Assembly (NCBI GenBank): GCA_035524315.1
Contig: DATKPD010000078.1
Coordinates: 1-64,000, forward strand
DNA length: 64,000 nt
Reading direction: 5' to 3'
Source of the DNA: BOG-938 sp035524315
Lineage (GTDB): Bacteria > Pseudomonadota > Alphaproteobacteria > Caulobacterales > Caulobacteraceae
Below, piece by piece: positions 23,882 to 33,162 of this stretch (within the stretch, counting starts at the first letter, position 1; each line of letters opens with the position of its first letter). The notes under the pieces are model-generated. The model was not told the origin of the DNA. It searched no databases and worked only from the letters and a program-made list of their open reading frames with translations. The position numbers were made by a program, and so were the translations under genes.

Positions 23882-26230
23882 CTAGAAGGCCACGCCGACC
23901 CGGCCAATGAACTGGCGCGGCGGCACATAGTAGTTGGCCGTGATGAACGTGCCGAAGTTGTCCGTGTAGCGCGAGTTGACCGAGTCGCTGTCCGTCACGT
24001 TGACGATCAGGAAATCGAGGTGCCACAGCTTGCTCGGCGACATGTAGCTGAAGTTCATGTCGATCTGCCGCTGCGACGGGACCAGGTCGGTGCTCGGACT
24101 GTTGTAAATGCGGAAGAAATACGGGTTGCGATAGATGAAGTGGACGCTGGAGGTGATCTTGCCGCCATCATCGAACGCATAGGTGTGCTGTAGGCTGATG
24201 TTGCCGGTGAAGTCGGGCACCTTGGGCAATTGCTTGCCGTAGATGTCGCCGCTGCGCGCATAGAACGCGGTGAAGCGGTTGGCCACGTCATTGTTGAAGA
24301 AAGGCCCGCCATTGGCGATGTCGATCTGCTCGGCCACCGCCGGATCGAACAGCTGCTGGTGGTCGTCGACCCGGCTGCCCTGCGCAGTCAGGTTGCCGTC
24401 CAGGCGCAGGCCGTAGGGCAAGAGCCAGGTGCCTTCGGCTTCCAGGCCGTAGACGTGCGAGGCCTTCACATTGGTCAGGCCGCCCTGGTAGGGAATCGGG
24501 TCCTCGCTATCGACCTGAAAGTTGTAGATCTTGTTGTAGAAGGCCGAGACGTTCAGGCGGACGGTCTTGTCCATAAACTCGTTTTTGGAGCCGACCTCGA
24601 GCGCCGCCACCCGCTCGGGCTGGAACACCAGCGGAATGACGACGGCGGTCGGGTTGAGGTTCGCGCCGCCCGGTTTGATGCCGTCGGACGCCATGGCGTA
24701 GACCGTGTTGGTCGGCGTGAGGTCGTATTCGGCCTCCAGCCGTCCGGTCATGGTGGCGAACTTGGTCTTGAGGATGTCCTGCGGCACGGTCTCGTTGCGG
24801 TCGGCCAGGGCGAAGAAGTCCTGGATCACCCCGATCTGGAAGTCCTGGGTGCCCCGCGCGCCGATCGTGAACCGCAGCTTGTCCGTGGCGTGGAAGGTGG
24901 CCTGACCATAGACCGAGCCGGACTCGAGCCTCTGGGTGTCACGCGTCTCGAAGGCGACCGGGCCGGTGAAGTTCTCGGTCTGCAGGTAATAGGGATTAGT
25001 CACGCCGAGATTCACCGGCAGGCCGTACGGGTCATAGAACGGCGAGCTGGGGTTGGTGGAATATTGATATTCCAGAACCCCTTCGTTGTAGCGCTGGTTC
25101 AGGTAGAACGCGCCGACGATCCAATCGAAATTCGTGCCGGACTTTGAGATCAGGTCCCATTCGGCCGTGTAGCTGTGCCCGTCGCGGTTGTTCTCCACGT
25201 CGATGTCGTGAATGCCCAGGAGCGGCACGGCCGTGGCGTAGCTGAGCTTGTCCAGGTCTTCGGAGCCATCAAGCGAGCCGGCCTGATAGCTGCCGATGAA
25301 TTTGGCCGTCGACCAGCCCAGATCGTAGGTCAGGTTTAGCGCCACGTTGTCGGCGCGCTGGTGCATCTTGGACGGGTAGTCCTGAGTCAGTTCGCGCGGA
25401 TTGGGGTTGGGGTCTTTGAGGTTTTTGTAGCCGTCGCCATTGGTGTCGTTGCTGTAGTGCTCGTACCAGATCTCGCCGGTGAAGGCGTCGGTCGGTTTCC
25501 ACAGGATATCGACGCGGCCGTTGTAGCTGTTCTCGTTGCTCATCGGGTATTTGCCGCCGGTCCCGGGCACCTGGGTCGCGGTGGCCCAGCCGCCGTGGGC
25601 TTCCTGTTGCAGCGCCACGCGCACCGCCACGGAATTGCCGAGCGGCACGTTGAGGGCGGCGCGGACGCGGTCATAGGCGTAGCTGCCGCCGCTGACATCG
25701 CCATAGCCGGTGTAGACGCCCAGCTTCGGCTTGATCGTGGTCACGTTGATGGCGCCGCCGTCCGAGTTCTGGCCGAGCACGGTGCCTTGCGGGCCGCGCA
25801 GGACTTCGACCGTGTCGACGTCGAGGAAGTTGGCGTTGAGCGAAATCGGACTGGCGATATAGACGCCGTTCTGGTTGTACGACACGCCCGGCTGGGCCGA
25901 CGTGTTCTCGATGCCCTCGTAGCCAGCCCCGCGGATGCTGATCGCCAGCGGATTGGATGGGGTGGTGTTGACCACCAGGCCCGGCACGATGTTGTCGAGA
26001 TCCTTGGGCGCAACGATATGGCTGGCCTCCAGGGCCGAACTGCTCAAGGCGGTGACCGCCAGAGGCGTCTTCTGCAGATTGGTGGTGACCTTCTGCGCGG
26101 TGACCACCACCTCCTCGATGGCGCCCGGCCCGGCCGGTCCGCCTGCAGCGGTCGCGTCGGCGGCGTGAGCGTGGGCGAAGCCCAGAATGGCGAGCGAAGC
26201 GCCGGCCATGAGCGCGTTAGTTCTGAACAT
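23882..26230 (-). CDS. TonB-dependent outer-membrane receptor
   Basis: 782 residues from the ATG at 26230, preceded by GGGGGATT; an in-frame ATG at 26341 would lack a signal peptide. The signal peptide ends near AHAAD (about 24). A TonB-box-like EEVVVTAQK stretch is followed by the plug domain (about 45-165, with NIVPGLVVNTTPSN and VDTVEVLRGPQGTVLGQNSDGGAINVTT), then the 22-strand barrel ending in aromatic Phe (GRVGVAF). It actively imports a ligand across the outer membrane. Its neighbours, a purine-type deaminase and NCS2 permease, hint at a purine or similar heterocycle, but the ligand cannot be read from the sequence. Confidence 0.92.
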   Translation of the reverse strand: MFRTNALMAGASLAILGFAHAHAADATAAGGPAGPGAIEEVVVTAQKVTTNLQKTPLAVTALSSSALEASHIVAPKDLDNIVPGLVVNTTPSNPLAISIRGAGYEGIENTSAQPGVSYNQNGVYIASPISLNANFLDVDTVEVLRGPQGTVLGQNSDGGAINVTTIKPKLGVYTGYGDVSGGSYAYDRVRAALNVPLGNSVAVRVALQQEAHGGWATATQVPGTGGKYPMSNENSYNGRVDILWKPTDAFTGEIWYEHYSNDTNGDGYKNLKDPNPNPRELTQDYPSKMHQRADNVALNLTYDLGWSTAKFIGSYQAGSLDGSEDLDKLSYATAVPLLGIHDIDVENNRDGHSYTAEWDLISKSGTNFDWIVGAFYLNQRYNEGVLEYQYSTNPSSPFYDPYGLPVNLGVTNPYYLQTENFTGPVAFETRDTQRLESGSVYGQATFHATDKLRFTIGARGTQDFQIGVIQDFFALADRNETVPQDILKTKFATMTGRLEAEYDLTPTNTVYAMASDGIKPGGANLNPTAVVIPLVFQPERVAALEVGSKNEFMDKTVRLNVSAFYNKIYNFQVDSEDPIPYQGGLTNVKASHVYGLEAEGTWLLPYGLRLDGNLTAQGSRVDDHQQLFDPAVAEQIDIANGGPFFNNDVANRFTAFYARSGDIYGKQLPKVPDFTGNISLQHTYAFDDGGKITSSVHFIYRNPYFFRIYNSPSTDLVPSQRQIDMNFSYMSPSKLWHLDFLIVNVTDSDSVNSRYTDNFGTFITANYYVPPRQFIGRVGVAF

Positions 26231-26624
26231 GCGACAATCCCCCAAATACGCCGGCGCGACGCTTCCCCTATTTTTCAGTGCGGCGGCCGTGCGAGGCCCT
26301 AGTTGACGGGGGTGGGCGTCTGCGCGCCAAGGACGCGCCAACGCCTGTCACAAAAAATGCAAGCGTCGCTTCGCATTAGGGCAGATGGCTGGGCCGGAGC
26401 ACACAATTACGGCGAAGTTCAAAACAGACGCTGGGGTTGACGAAGACCATTTTGGTCTACGGAGCCAAAAGCGGATGCCTATATTATTCTAATTACTGCG
26501 TATTTTTTTGGCATTCGTCGGACTGGGCCGGATCTGGTCGCGCCGGTCCACCCCTCGGCGCGGCCCTGAGAATAGCTTGGCCAGAGGTCTCCCGGCGGGA
26601 CGCCGGACTGACGAGAAAGCGTGA
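26231..26624. promoter_or_regulatory. Divergent control region of the TonB receptor and NCS2 permease
   Basis: 394 bases with no supported gene and an unusually AT-rich core at about 26460-26515. It contains the inverted repeat GACCATTTTGGTC (26445-26457). Further inverted pairs are GCCAAAA (26464-26470) with TTTTGGC (26506-26512), and ATGCC (26474-26478) with GGCAT (26510-26514). These nested symmetric sites in an AT-rich patch look like operator DNA, and possibly the shared promoter, for both divergent genes. No consensus sigma-70 promoter with proper spacing was found. Confidence 0.5.
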
Positions 26625-27947
26625 ATGACCCATCCCGTCGATGAAATTCTACCCCCCGGCCGCCTGCTGGTGCTGGCGATCCAGCATGTGCTGACGATGT
26701 ACGCCGGCGCGGTGACCGTGCCCCTGGTGATCAGCAGCGCGATTCACCTCGACGCGGTGCAGACCGCCTATCTGGTCAGCTCGGATCTGGTCGCGTGCGG
26801 CCTGGTCACCCTGGTGCAGTGCATCGGCTTCGGACCGGTGGGCGTGCGATTGCCGGTGATGATGGGCGTGACCTTCGTCTCGGTCGGCCCGTCGATCGCC
26901 ATCGCCTCCAACCCGGCGCTCGGCCTGCCCGGCGTGTTCGGCGCCACCATAGTCTCGGGAATATTGGGCGTCTTCATCGCCCCGGTGTTCAGTCGCCTGC
27001 GCCACCTGTTCGCGCCCGTGGTCACCGGCACGGCCATGGTGCTGATCGGGGTTTCGCTGATGAGCGCTGCGGTGGGCTTCATCGCCGGCGGCGGCGGCGC
27101 GGCCGAACCCAGTGATCCGCTGAACGTGTCGCTGGCGCTGTTCGTGATCGTGGTGATCTTGAGCATCACGCGCCTGGCCCGGGGCTTCCTGGCCAACACC
27201 GCCGTGCTGCTCGGCATCGTCGCCGGCTTCGCCGTCGCCTATGCCGCAGGACGCATTGACCTCACCCAGGTGGCCTCGGCCGGTTGGTTCAGCCTGATCT
27301 CGCCCCTGCACTTTGGCCTGCCACGGTTCGACCTGCTGGCCGCCACCTCGATGACCATCGTCATGCTGATCACCATGGTCGAATCCAGCGGCATGCTGTT
27401 CGCCCTTAGCCGGATCACCGAGCGCCCGCTCAGCACCAGCGACCTGGCCCGCGGCCTGCGGGCCGACGCGGTGGGCGCGCTGCTCGGCGGCTTCTTCAAC
27501 AGCCTGCCTTACACCTCCTATTCGCAAAACGTGGCGATCGTGGCCATGACCGGGGTGCGCAGCCGCTTCGTGTGCGCAGCCGCCGGTGCGGTGCTGATCC
27601 TGCTGGGGACCCTGCCCAAGCTGTCGTTCCTGGTCACCGCTATTCCTCAACCGGTGATCGGCGGGGCGGCGTTGGTGATGTTTGGCATGGTCGCCGCCAA
27701 TGGCGTGCAGACCTTGGGCCAGATCGACTTCAAGGCCGAGCGCAAAAGCCTCTACGTCGTCGCCCTGGGCCTGAGCGTGGGCCTGATCCCGGCGGAGAAC
27801 AGCCGGTTCTTCGACCGCTTCCCGCCAATCGCGGCCAACTTCCTGCACAACGGCGTGACGCTGGGCATTGTCACCGCCCTCACGCTCAACGTCCTGCTCA
27901 ACGGCGCGCCCCGATCCATCGCCTTAGCCGAGCAGCCGGCCGAATGA
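26625..27947 (+). CDS. NCS2 family nucleobase:cation symporter (xanthine/uracil permease type)
   Basis: A 440-residue membrane protein with about 12-14 hydrophobic segments. NCS2 features are the N-terminal LAIQHVLTMYAGAVTVPLVI (conserved QH on TM1), GVRLPVMMGVTFVSVGP, MITMVESSGMLFAL (substrate/proton Glu in TM8) and the signature LLGGFFNSLPYTSYSQNVAIVAMTGVRSR in TM10. QNVAIV with Asn fits xanthine/urate members better than uracil ones. The ATG has no strong ribosome site. With the deaminase-type amidohydrolase at 22477 it suggests uptake and deamination of purines. Confidence 0.9.
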   Translation: MTHPVDEILPPGRLLVLAIQHVLTMYAGAVTVPLVISSAIHLDAVQTAYLVSSDLVACGLVTLVQCIGFGPVGVRLPVMMGVTFVSVGPSIAIASNPALGLPGVFGATIVSGILGVFIAPVFSRLRHLFAPVVTGTAMVLIGVSLMSAAVGFIAGGGGAAEPSDPLNVSLALFVIVVILSITRLARGFLANTAVLLGIVAGFAVAYAAGRIDLTQVASAGWFSLISPLHFGLPRFDLLAATSMTIVMLITMVESSGMLFALSRITERPLSTSDLARGLRADAVGALLGGFFNSLPYTSYSQNVAIVAMTGVRSRFVCAAAGAVLILLGTLPKLSFLVTAIPQPVIGGAALVMFGMVAANGVQTLGQIDFKAERKSLYVVALGLSVGLIPAENSRFFDRFPPIAANFLHNGVTLGIVTALTLNVLLNGAPRSIALAEQPAE

Positions 27948-28169
27948 TCCAGCCGCCCTAGGGCGACATCTGGGCCCCGTAGGCCTGGGCGCCCTAGGTA
28001 TCTAGTCTTTCGGCCTCTGGCCCAAGTTGGCTTTCTGGGGATTGCCGACGACACGGGCCTATCGCGCCAAAAGTCGGCGCCAGGTTTGAACCGAACACCG
28101 CGCTCAGGGCTTTTCCCAATTGGTCAATGCGGACGGTCCGCGGGGGCCGCGTACATAGGAGCCCGGCGC
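27948..28169. promoter_or_regulatory. Control region upstream of the pentose phosphate operon
   Basis: 222 bases that end the permease transcript and begin the sugar operon. A perfect 12-base palindrome CGCCCTAGGGCG (27954-27965) recurs as CGCCCTAGG at 27990-27998, 36 bases apart, so this could be a paired operator or a terminator stem. Downstream, about 28045-28130, the sequence is AT-richer and probably holds the operon promoter. No riboswitch fold was recognised. Confidence 0.4.
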
Positions 28170-30293
28170 ATGAGTGACCATCACCCTCCCAGCGTCGCGC
28201 CCACCCGCGTCCGCTCGGCGCCTGACAGCGAGCCATCCGCTCCCGACCTTGACCTCTTGGCGATCAACACCATCCGCACCCTGTCGATGGACGCGGTGCA
28301 GAAGGCCAATTCCGGGCATCCGGGCACGCCCATGGCCCTGGCCCCGGTGGCCTACGCCCTATGGACCCGCTTTCTGCGCTACGATCCTGAGGCGCCGGCC
28401 TGGGCCAACCGGGATCGGTTCGTGCTGTCCAACGGCCACGCCTCGATGCTGCTCTATTCGCTGCTGCACTTGGCCGGGGTGAAGGACGGGGCCGAGCCCG
28501 GCCGCCTGGCGGTGACGCTGGACGACATCAAGGCCTTCCGCCAGTTGGGCAGCAAATGCCCCGGCCACCCCGAGCACGGCCTGACCACCGGGGTGGAGAC
28601 CACCACCGGCCCGCTTGGCCAAGGGTGCGGCAACAGCGTGGGCATGGCCATGGCGGCGCGCTGGCTCGCCAAACGGTTCAACAAGCCCGACTTCCCGCTG
28701 ATCGACTACAGCGTCTACTGCTTTTGCGGCGACGGCGACATGATGGAGGGCGTGTCCAGCGAGGCCGCGTCTCTGGCCGGGCACCTGATGCTGGGCAACC
28801 TGTGCTGGATCTACGACAGCAACCGTATCACCATCGAGGGCCATACCGACCTGGCGTTCAGCGACAATGTCGAGGCCCGCTTCCGCGCCTATGGCTGGGA
28901 CGTGCACCACGTCGGCGACGCAAACGACATCGAGCGCTTCGCCCAGGCGCTGCAGGCGTTCAAAGACGACCAGGCCGTCCCCACCCTGATCATCATCGAC
29001 AGCCAGATCGGCTACGGCGCCCCGCACAAGCAAAACACCGCCTCAGCCCACGGCGAGGCTTTGGGCCCTGAAGAGGTCAAACTGGCCAAGCGCGCCTACG
29101 GCTGGCCAGAAGACGCGCAGTTCCTCGTTCCAGAGGGCGTCTACGACCACGTTCGAGGCCAGATCGGCAAGCGCGGCCAGGCGTTGCATGGCGAATGGCT
29201 CAAGCGGTTCAAGGCTTACAAAAGCGCCTTCCCCAACCTGGCCCGCGAATTTGAGCAGATGCAGGCGGACGAGCGGCCCGACGGCTGGGACAGCGCCCTA
29301 CCCGCCTTCGAGGCCGACGCCAAGGGCATGGCCACGCGCGCGTCCAGCGCCAAGGCGATCAACGCCGTCGCCAGGCACTATCCGTGGATGGTCGGCGGCG
29401 CGGCCGATCTTTCGCCCTCCACCAACACCAACCTGACCTTCGAGGGCGCCGGCTCGTTCGAGGCCGGCAAATACGGCGGGGTCAACCTGCACTTCGGCAT
29501 CCGCGAACACGCCATGGGCGCGATCGTCAACGGCCTGACGCTGAGCAAGCTGCGCGCCTACGGGTCCACCTTCTTGATCTTCTCCGACTATATGAAGCCG
29601 CCGATCCGCCTGGCGGCGCTTATGGAGCTGCCGGCGATCTTCGTGTTCACCCACGACTCGATCGGCCTGGGCGAAGACGGCCCGACCCATCAGCCGGTGG
29701 AGCAGTTGCTGGCGCTGCGCAGCGTGCCTGGGCTGGTCACCCTGCGCCCAGCCGACGCCAACGAGGTCAGCGAGGCCTGGCGCGTGATCGGCGCGCTCAT
29801 GACCCAGCCCGCCGCCCTGGTGCTGACGCGCCAGCCGCTGCCCACGCTGGACCGCGCGCTCTACGCTCCGGCGACGGGCGTGGCCAAGGGCGCCTATGTG
29901 CTGGCCGACGCCGAGCCGGGCAAGCCAGAGCTGATCCTGATGGCCTCGGGCAGCGAGGTTTCGCTGTGCGTCGAGGTCTACGAGACCCTCAAGAAGGAGG
30001 GCGTCGCCGCGCGCGTGGTCAGCATGCCCTCCTGGGACCTGTTCGAGGCGCAGGACCAGGCCTATCGCGACAGCGTCCTGCCCCCCGACGTGACCGCGCG
30101 CGTCTCGGTCGAGGCGGCGTCGATCATCGGCTGGGACCGCTACGTCGGTAAGGACGGCGCGGTGATCGGCATGCACACATTGGGCTCGTCCGCCCCGATC
30201 AAGGACCTGATGAAAAAGTTCGGCTTCACCCCGGAAAAGCTGCTGGAAGCCGCCCGCGCGCAGATCGCCAAAGCCAAGGAGACGGTCCATTGA
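28170..30293 (+). CDS. tkt: Transketolase
   Basis: 707 residues from the ATG at 28170, chosen because AGGAG lies nine bases upstream; the frame runs 84 bases further without support. The thiamine-diphosphate enzyme transfers two-carbon units between ketose and aldose phosphates. Seen: KANSGHPGTPM with His50, the ThDP motif GDGDMMEGVSSEAASLAG (about 187-204), the Pyr-domain GIREHAMGAIVNG with the catalytic Glu, and HDSIGLGEDGPTHQP. A 25-residue Pro-rich N-terminal extension is unusual. First gene of the ten-gene operon. Its stop overlaps the next start. Confidence 0.95.
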   Translation: MSDHHPPSVAPTRVRSAPDSEPSAPDLDLLAINTIRTLSMDAVQKANSGHPGTPMALAPVAYALWTRFLRYDPEAPAWANRDRFVLSNGHASMLLYSLLHLAGVKDGAEPGRLAVTLDDIKAFRQLGSKCPGHPEHGLTTGVETTTGPLGQGCGNSVGMAMAARWLAKRFNKPDFPLIDYSVYCFCGDGDMMEGVSSEAASLAGHLMLGNLCWIYDSNRITIEGHTDLAFSDNVEARFRAYGWDVHHVGDANDIERFAQALQAFKDDQAVPTLIIIDSQIGYGAPHKQNTASAHGEALGPEEVKLAKRAYGWPEDAQFLVPEGVYDHVRGQIGKRGQALHGEWLKRFKAYKSAFPNLAREFEQMQADERPDGWDSALPAFEADAKGMATRASSAKAINAVARHYPWMVGGAADLSPSTNTNLTFEGAGSFEAGKYGGVNLHFGIREHAMGAIVNGLTLSKLRAYGSTFLIFSDYMKPPIRLAALMELPAIFVFTHDSIGLGEDGPTHQPVEQLLALRSVPGLVTLRPADANEVSEAWRVIGALMTQPAALVLTRQPLPTLDRALYAPATGVAKGAYVLADAEPGKPELILMASGSEVSLCVEVYETLKKEGVAARVVSMPSWDLFEAQDQAYRDSVLPPDVTARVSVEAASIIGWDRYVGKDGAVIGMHTLGSSAPIKDLMKKFGFTPEKLLEAARAQIAKAKETVH

Positions 30294-33118
30294 ACCCGCT
30301 CAAGCAGCTCGAAGCCTGCGACCAGTCGCCGTGGCTGGATTACCTCAAGCGCAGCCTGATCCAGACCGGCGGGCTGAAGGCTCTGATCGAGACCGATGGG
30401 ATCAAGGGCGTCACCTCCAATCCCTCGATCTTCGAGAAGGCGATCGGCGGCAGTCACGAGTACGACGAGGACATCAAGACCTACCTGAAGGACCGCGACC
30501 ACAGCATCACCGAAATCTACGAGCACCTGGTCATCGCCGACATCCAGGCGGCGGCGGACGCCTTGCGCAGTGTGTATGACGCGACCCACGGCCGTGACGG
30601 TTACGTCAGCTTGGAGTGCTCGCCCTATCTGGCCAACGACACCGAGGCGACGGTCAAGGAAGCGCATCACCTGTGGCAAGCGGTGGCCCGGCCCAATCTG
30701 ATGGTCAAGGTTCCGGCCACCCCCGCCGGCATCCCGGCAATCCGCCTCCTGATCGCCGATGGCGTGAACATCAATGTGACCCTGCTGTTCTCGATCGGCG
30801 CCTACGAACAGGTAGCCGAGGCCTATATCGCCGGCTTGGAGGATCTGCACCGGGCGGGCGGCGACGTGGCCAAGGCCGGCAGCGTAGCCAGCTTCTTCGT
30901 CAGCCGCATCGACACCGCCGTCGACAAGGCGCTGGACGCGCGCCCGGACGCGCCGGCGGACCTGAAGGGAAAGGTCGCCATCGCCAACGCCAAGCTGGCC
31001 TACGCCCGCTACAAGGCCCTGTTCGACGGCCCGCGTTGGGAGGCCCTGGCCCAGCGCGGCGCCAGGACCCAGCGGGTGCTGTGGGCGTCGACCAGCACCA
31101 AGTCCAAGACGATGAAGGACACGGCCTACGTCGAGGCCCTGATCGGCCGCGAGACGGTCGACACCATTCCCCCCGCGACCATGGACGCGTTCCGCGACCA
31201 CGGCGTGGTGCAGGCCGACGCCATCGACCAGGGGCTGGACGAGGCGCGGGCGACCCTGTCGGCGCTGGACAAGGCGGGCGTGTCGCTGGACGAGATCACC
31301 CAGGCTCTGGTGACCGACGGCGTGCAGCAGTTCGCCGACGCCTTCGACCAGCTGTTCGCCGCCATCGCGGTCCAACGCCGCGACGATCTGAACGAACCCG
31401 GCCAGATGGCAGAGATCATGCCCGGTTCCGACGCGTTCAAGGCCGCCTGCGACGCTGAGATCGACAAGTGGCGCAAGACCGGCGCCATCCGCAGGCTGTG
31501 GGCGGGCGACAAGACGCTGTGGACCGGGACCGACGAGGACCAGTGGACCGGTTGGCTGCGCATCGTCGACGCGCAACTCGCCGCAATATCCGACCTTGCA
31601 GAGTTCGCCGAAGAGGTTCGCGCGGGCGACTATACCGACGTGGTGCTCCTGGGCATGGGCGGTTCCAGCCTCGGGCCGGAAGTCATCGCCAAGACCTTCG
31701 GCGACCAGCCTGGCTGGCCGCGCTTCCACATGCTCGACAGCACCGATCCCGAGCAGATCCGGGCGCTCGACGACGACATCCAGATCGAGCGCACCCTGTT
31801 CATCACCTCGTCCAAGTCCGGCGGCACGCTGGAGCCCAATATCTTCACCGACTACTTCTTCGACCGGGTGGCCAAGGCGTGCGGCGCGGACCAGGCCCCC
31901 AAGCGCTTCGTGGCGGTGACCGATCCGGGTTCCCCGCTCGACAAGCGCGCGCAGCCATGGGCGGCCACCTTCCACGGGACGCCCTCTATCGGCGGGCGCT
32001 ACTCGGTGCTGTCGGACTTCGGCCTCGTGCCCGCGGCGGCCATGGGTCTGGACGTGCGGCGCCTGCTGCAGGCCACCCTGCCGATGGTGCGTGCGTGCGG
32101 CCCCGACGCGCCGGCGGCGGAGAATCCAGGCGTGCAGTTGGGCGTGGCCCTGGGCGTGGCGGCGACCCAGTTCGGCCGCGACAAGGTCACGGTCCTGGCC
32201 TCCCCCGGCCTTGGCGCCATCGGCGCATGGCTGGAGCAGCTTCTGGCCGAGAGCACCGGCAAGCATGGCAAGGGCCTGATCCCCGTGGCCGACGAGCCTT
32301 TGGGCGGGGCCTCGACCTATGGCGCGGACCGCCTGTTCGCCTACCTCGAACTGGAGGGCGCGGCCGATCCGGCCCAGCAGACCTTGTTGAGCGAACTGGT
32401 CGCCGCCGGCCATCCGGCGGTGAAGATCGTGGTCAAGGACATCTGGCGCCTGGGCCAGGAGTTCTTCCGCTGGGAGGTCGCCGTGGCCGTGGCCGGCGCG
32501 ATTCTCGGCATCAATCCGTTCGACCAGCCGGACGTCGAGGGCTCCAAGATCAAGACCAAAGCCCTGACCGAGCAGTACGAGACGGACCAGTCGCTGCCGG
32601 CCGAGACGCCCGTGTTCACGCAGGACGGCGTGGCCCTTTACGCCGACCCGCGCAACGCCGAGGCGCTTGGCCGCCACAACACCCTGGACGGCTATCTGCG
32701 CGGCCATTTCGACCAGTTGAAGCCGGGGGACTACGCCGCCTTCCTGGCCTATGTCGAGCGCAGTCCGGCGCACGTCGAGACCCTGAACGAAATGCGCAGT
32801 TTCGTGCGCGACCAGACCCACGCGGCCACATGTGTCGGCTTTGGTCCGCGATTCCAGCACTCCACCGGCCAAGCCTACAAGGGCGGTCCCAACAGCGGGG
32901 TGTTCCTGCAAATCACCTGCGACGACCCGTACGATCTTGCCGTTCCGGGCCACCGCTATAGCTTCGCGGTGGTCAAGGCGGCGCAGGCGCGCGGCGATCT
33001 GGAGGTGCTGGAGGAGCGGGACCGCCGGGCCCTGCGCGTGCACCTGCGCGACGTCGACACGGGCTTGTCCGAACTGACGCGCGCCGTGCACGGCGCCCTG
33101 GCTGATCGTGGCCAATAA
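30290..33118 (+). CDS. tal-pgi: Bifunctional transaldolase-phosphoglucose isomerase
   Basis: A 942-residue natural fusion. The transaldolase half (about 1-365) has KGVTSNPSIFEKAI, the Schiff-base Lys140 in LMVKVPAT and a C-terminal KDTAYVEALIG. The phosphoglucose isomerase half (about 380-942) has GMGGSSLGPEV, the SIS-type sugar-phosphate loop ITSSKSGGTLE and RYSVLSDFGLVPAA. The start is TTG at 30290, overlapping the tkt stop as TTGA, with AAGGAG nine bases ahead. Fusion ties sedoheptulose/erythrose exchange to fructose 6-phosphate to glucose 6-phosphate conversion, which closes an oxidative pentose phosphate cycle with zwf and gnd next door. Confidence 0.94.
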   Translation: MNPLKQLEACDQSPWLDYLKRSLIQTGGLKALIETDGIKGVTSNPSIFEKAIGGSHEYDEDIKTYLKDRDHSITEIYEHLVIADIQAAADALRSVYDATHGRDGYVSLECSPYLANDTEATVKEAHHLWQAVARPNLMVKVPATPAGIPAIRLLIADGVNINVTLLFSIGAYEQVAEAYIAGLEDLHRAGGDVAKAGSVASFFVSRIDTAVDKALDARPDAPADLKGKVAIANAKLAYARYKALFDGPRWEALAQRGARTQRVLWASTSTKSKTMKDTAYVEALIGRETVDTIPPATMDAFRDHGVVQADAIDQGLDEARATLSALDKAGVSLDEITQALVTDGVQQFADAFDQLFAAIAVQRRDDLNEPGQMAEIMPGSDAFKAACDAEIDKWRKTGAIRRLWAGDKTLWTGTDEDQWTGWLRIVDAQLAAISDLAEFAEEVRAGDYTDVVLLGMGGSSLGPEVIAKTFGDQPGWPRFHMLDSTDPEQIRALDDDIQIERTLFITSSKSGGTLEPNIFTDYFFDRVAKACGADQAPKRFVAVTDPGSPLDKRAQPWAATFHGTPSIGGRYSVLSDFGLVPAAAMGLDVRRLLQATLPMVRACGPDAPAAENPGVQLGVALGVAATQFGRDKVTVLASPGLGAIGAWLEQLLAESTGKHGKGLIPVADEPLGGASTYGADRLFAYLELEGAADPAQQTLLSELVAAGHPAVKIVVKDIWRLGQEFFRWEVAVAVAGAILGINPFDQPDVEGSKIKTKALTEQYETDQSLPAETPVFTQDGVALYADPRNAEALGRHNTLDGYLRGHFDQLKPGDYAAFLAYVERSPAHVETLNEMRSFVRDQTHAATCVGFGPRFQHSTGQAYKGGPNSGVFLQITCDDPYDLAVPGHRYSFAVVKAAQARGDLEVLEERDRRALRVHLRDVDTGLSELTRAVHGALADRGQ

Positions 33119-33162
33119 CCTTGCCTGCGCCGGCCGAAGACCGGCGCGATTTGGATGACACA

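Noticed and set aside
26231..26624. Purine riboswitch upstream of the NCS2 permease
   Set aside because: Gene context suggested it, but the conserved purine-aptamer core and loop sequences were not found. Protein operators fit the inverted repeats better.
26437..26628. Short plus-strand frame in the receptor-permease gap
   Set aside because: It has no ribosome site and unusual composition (AT-rich patch), and it covers symmetric repeats that look regulatory.
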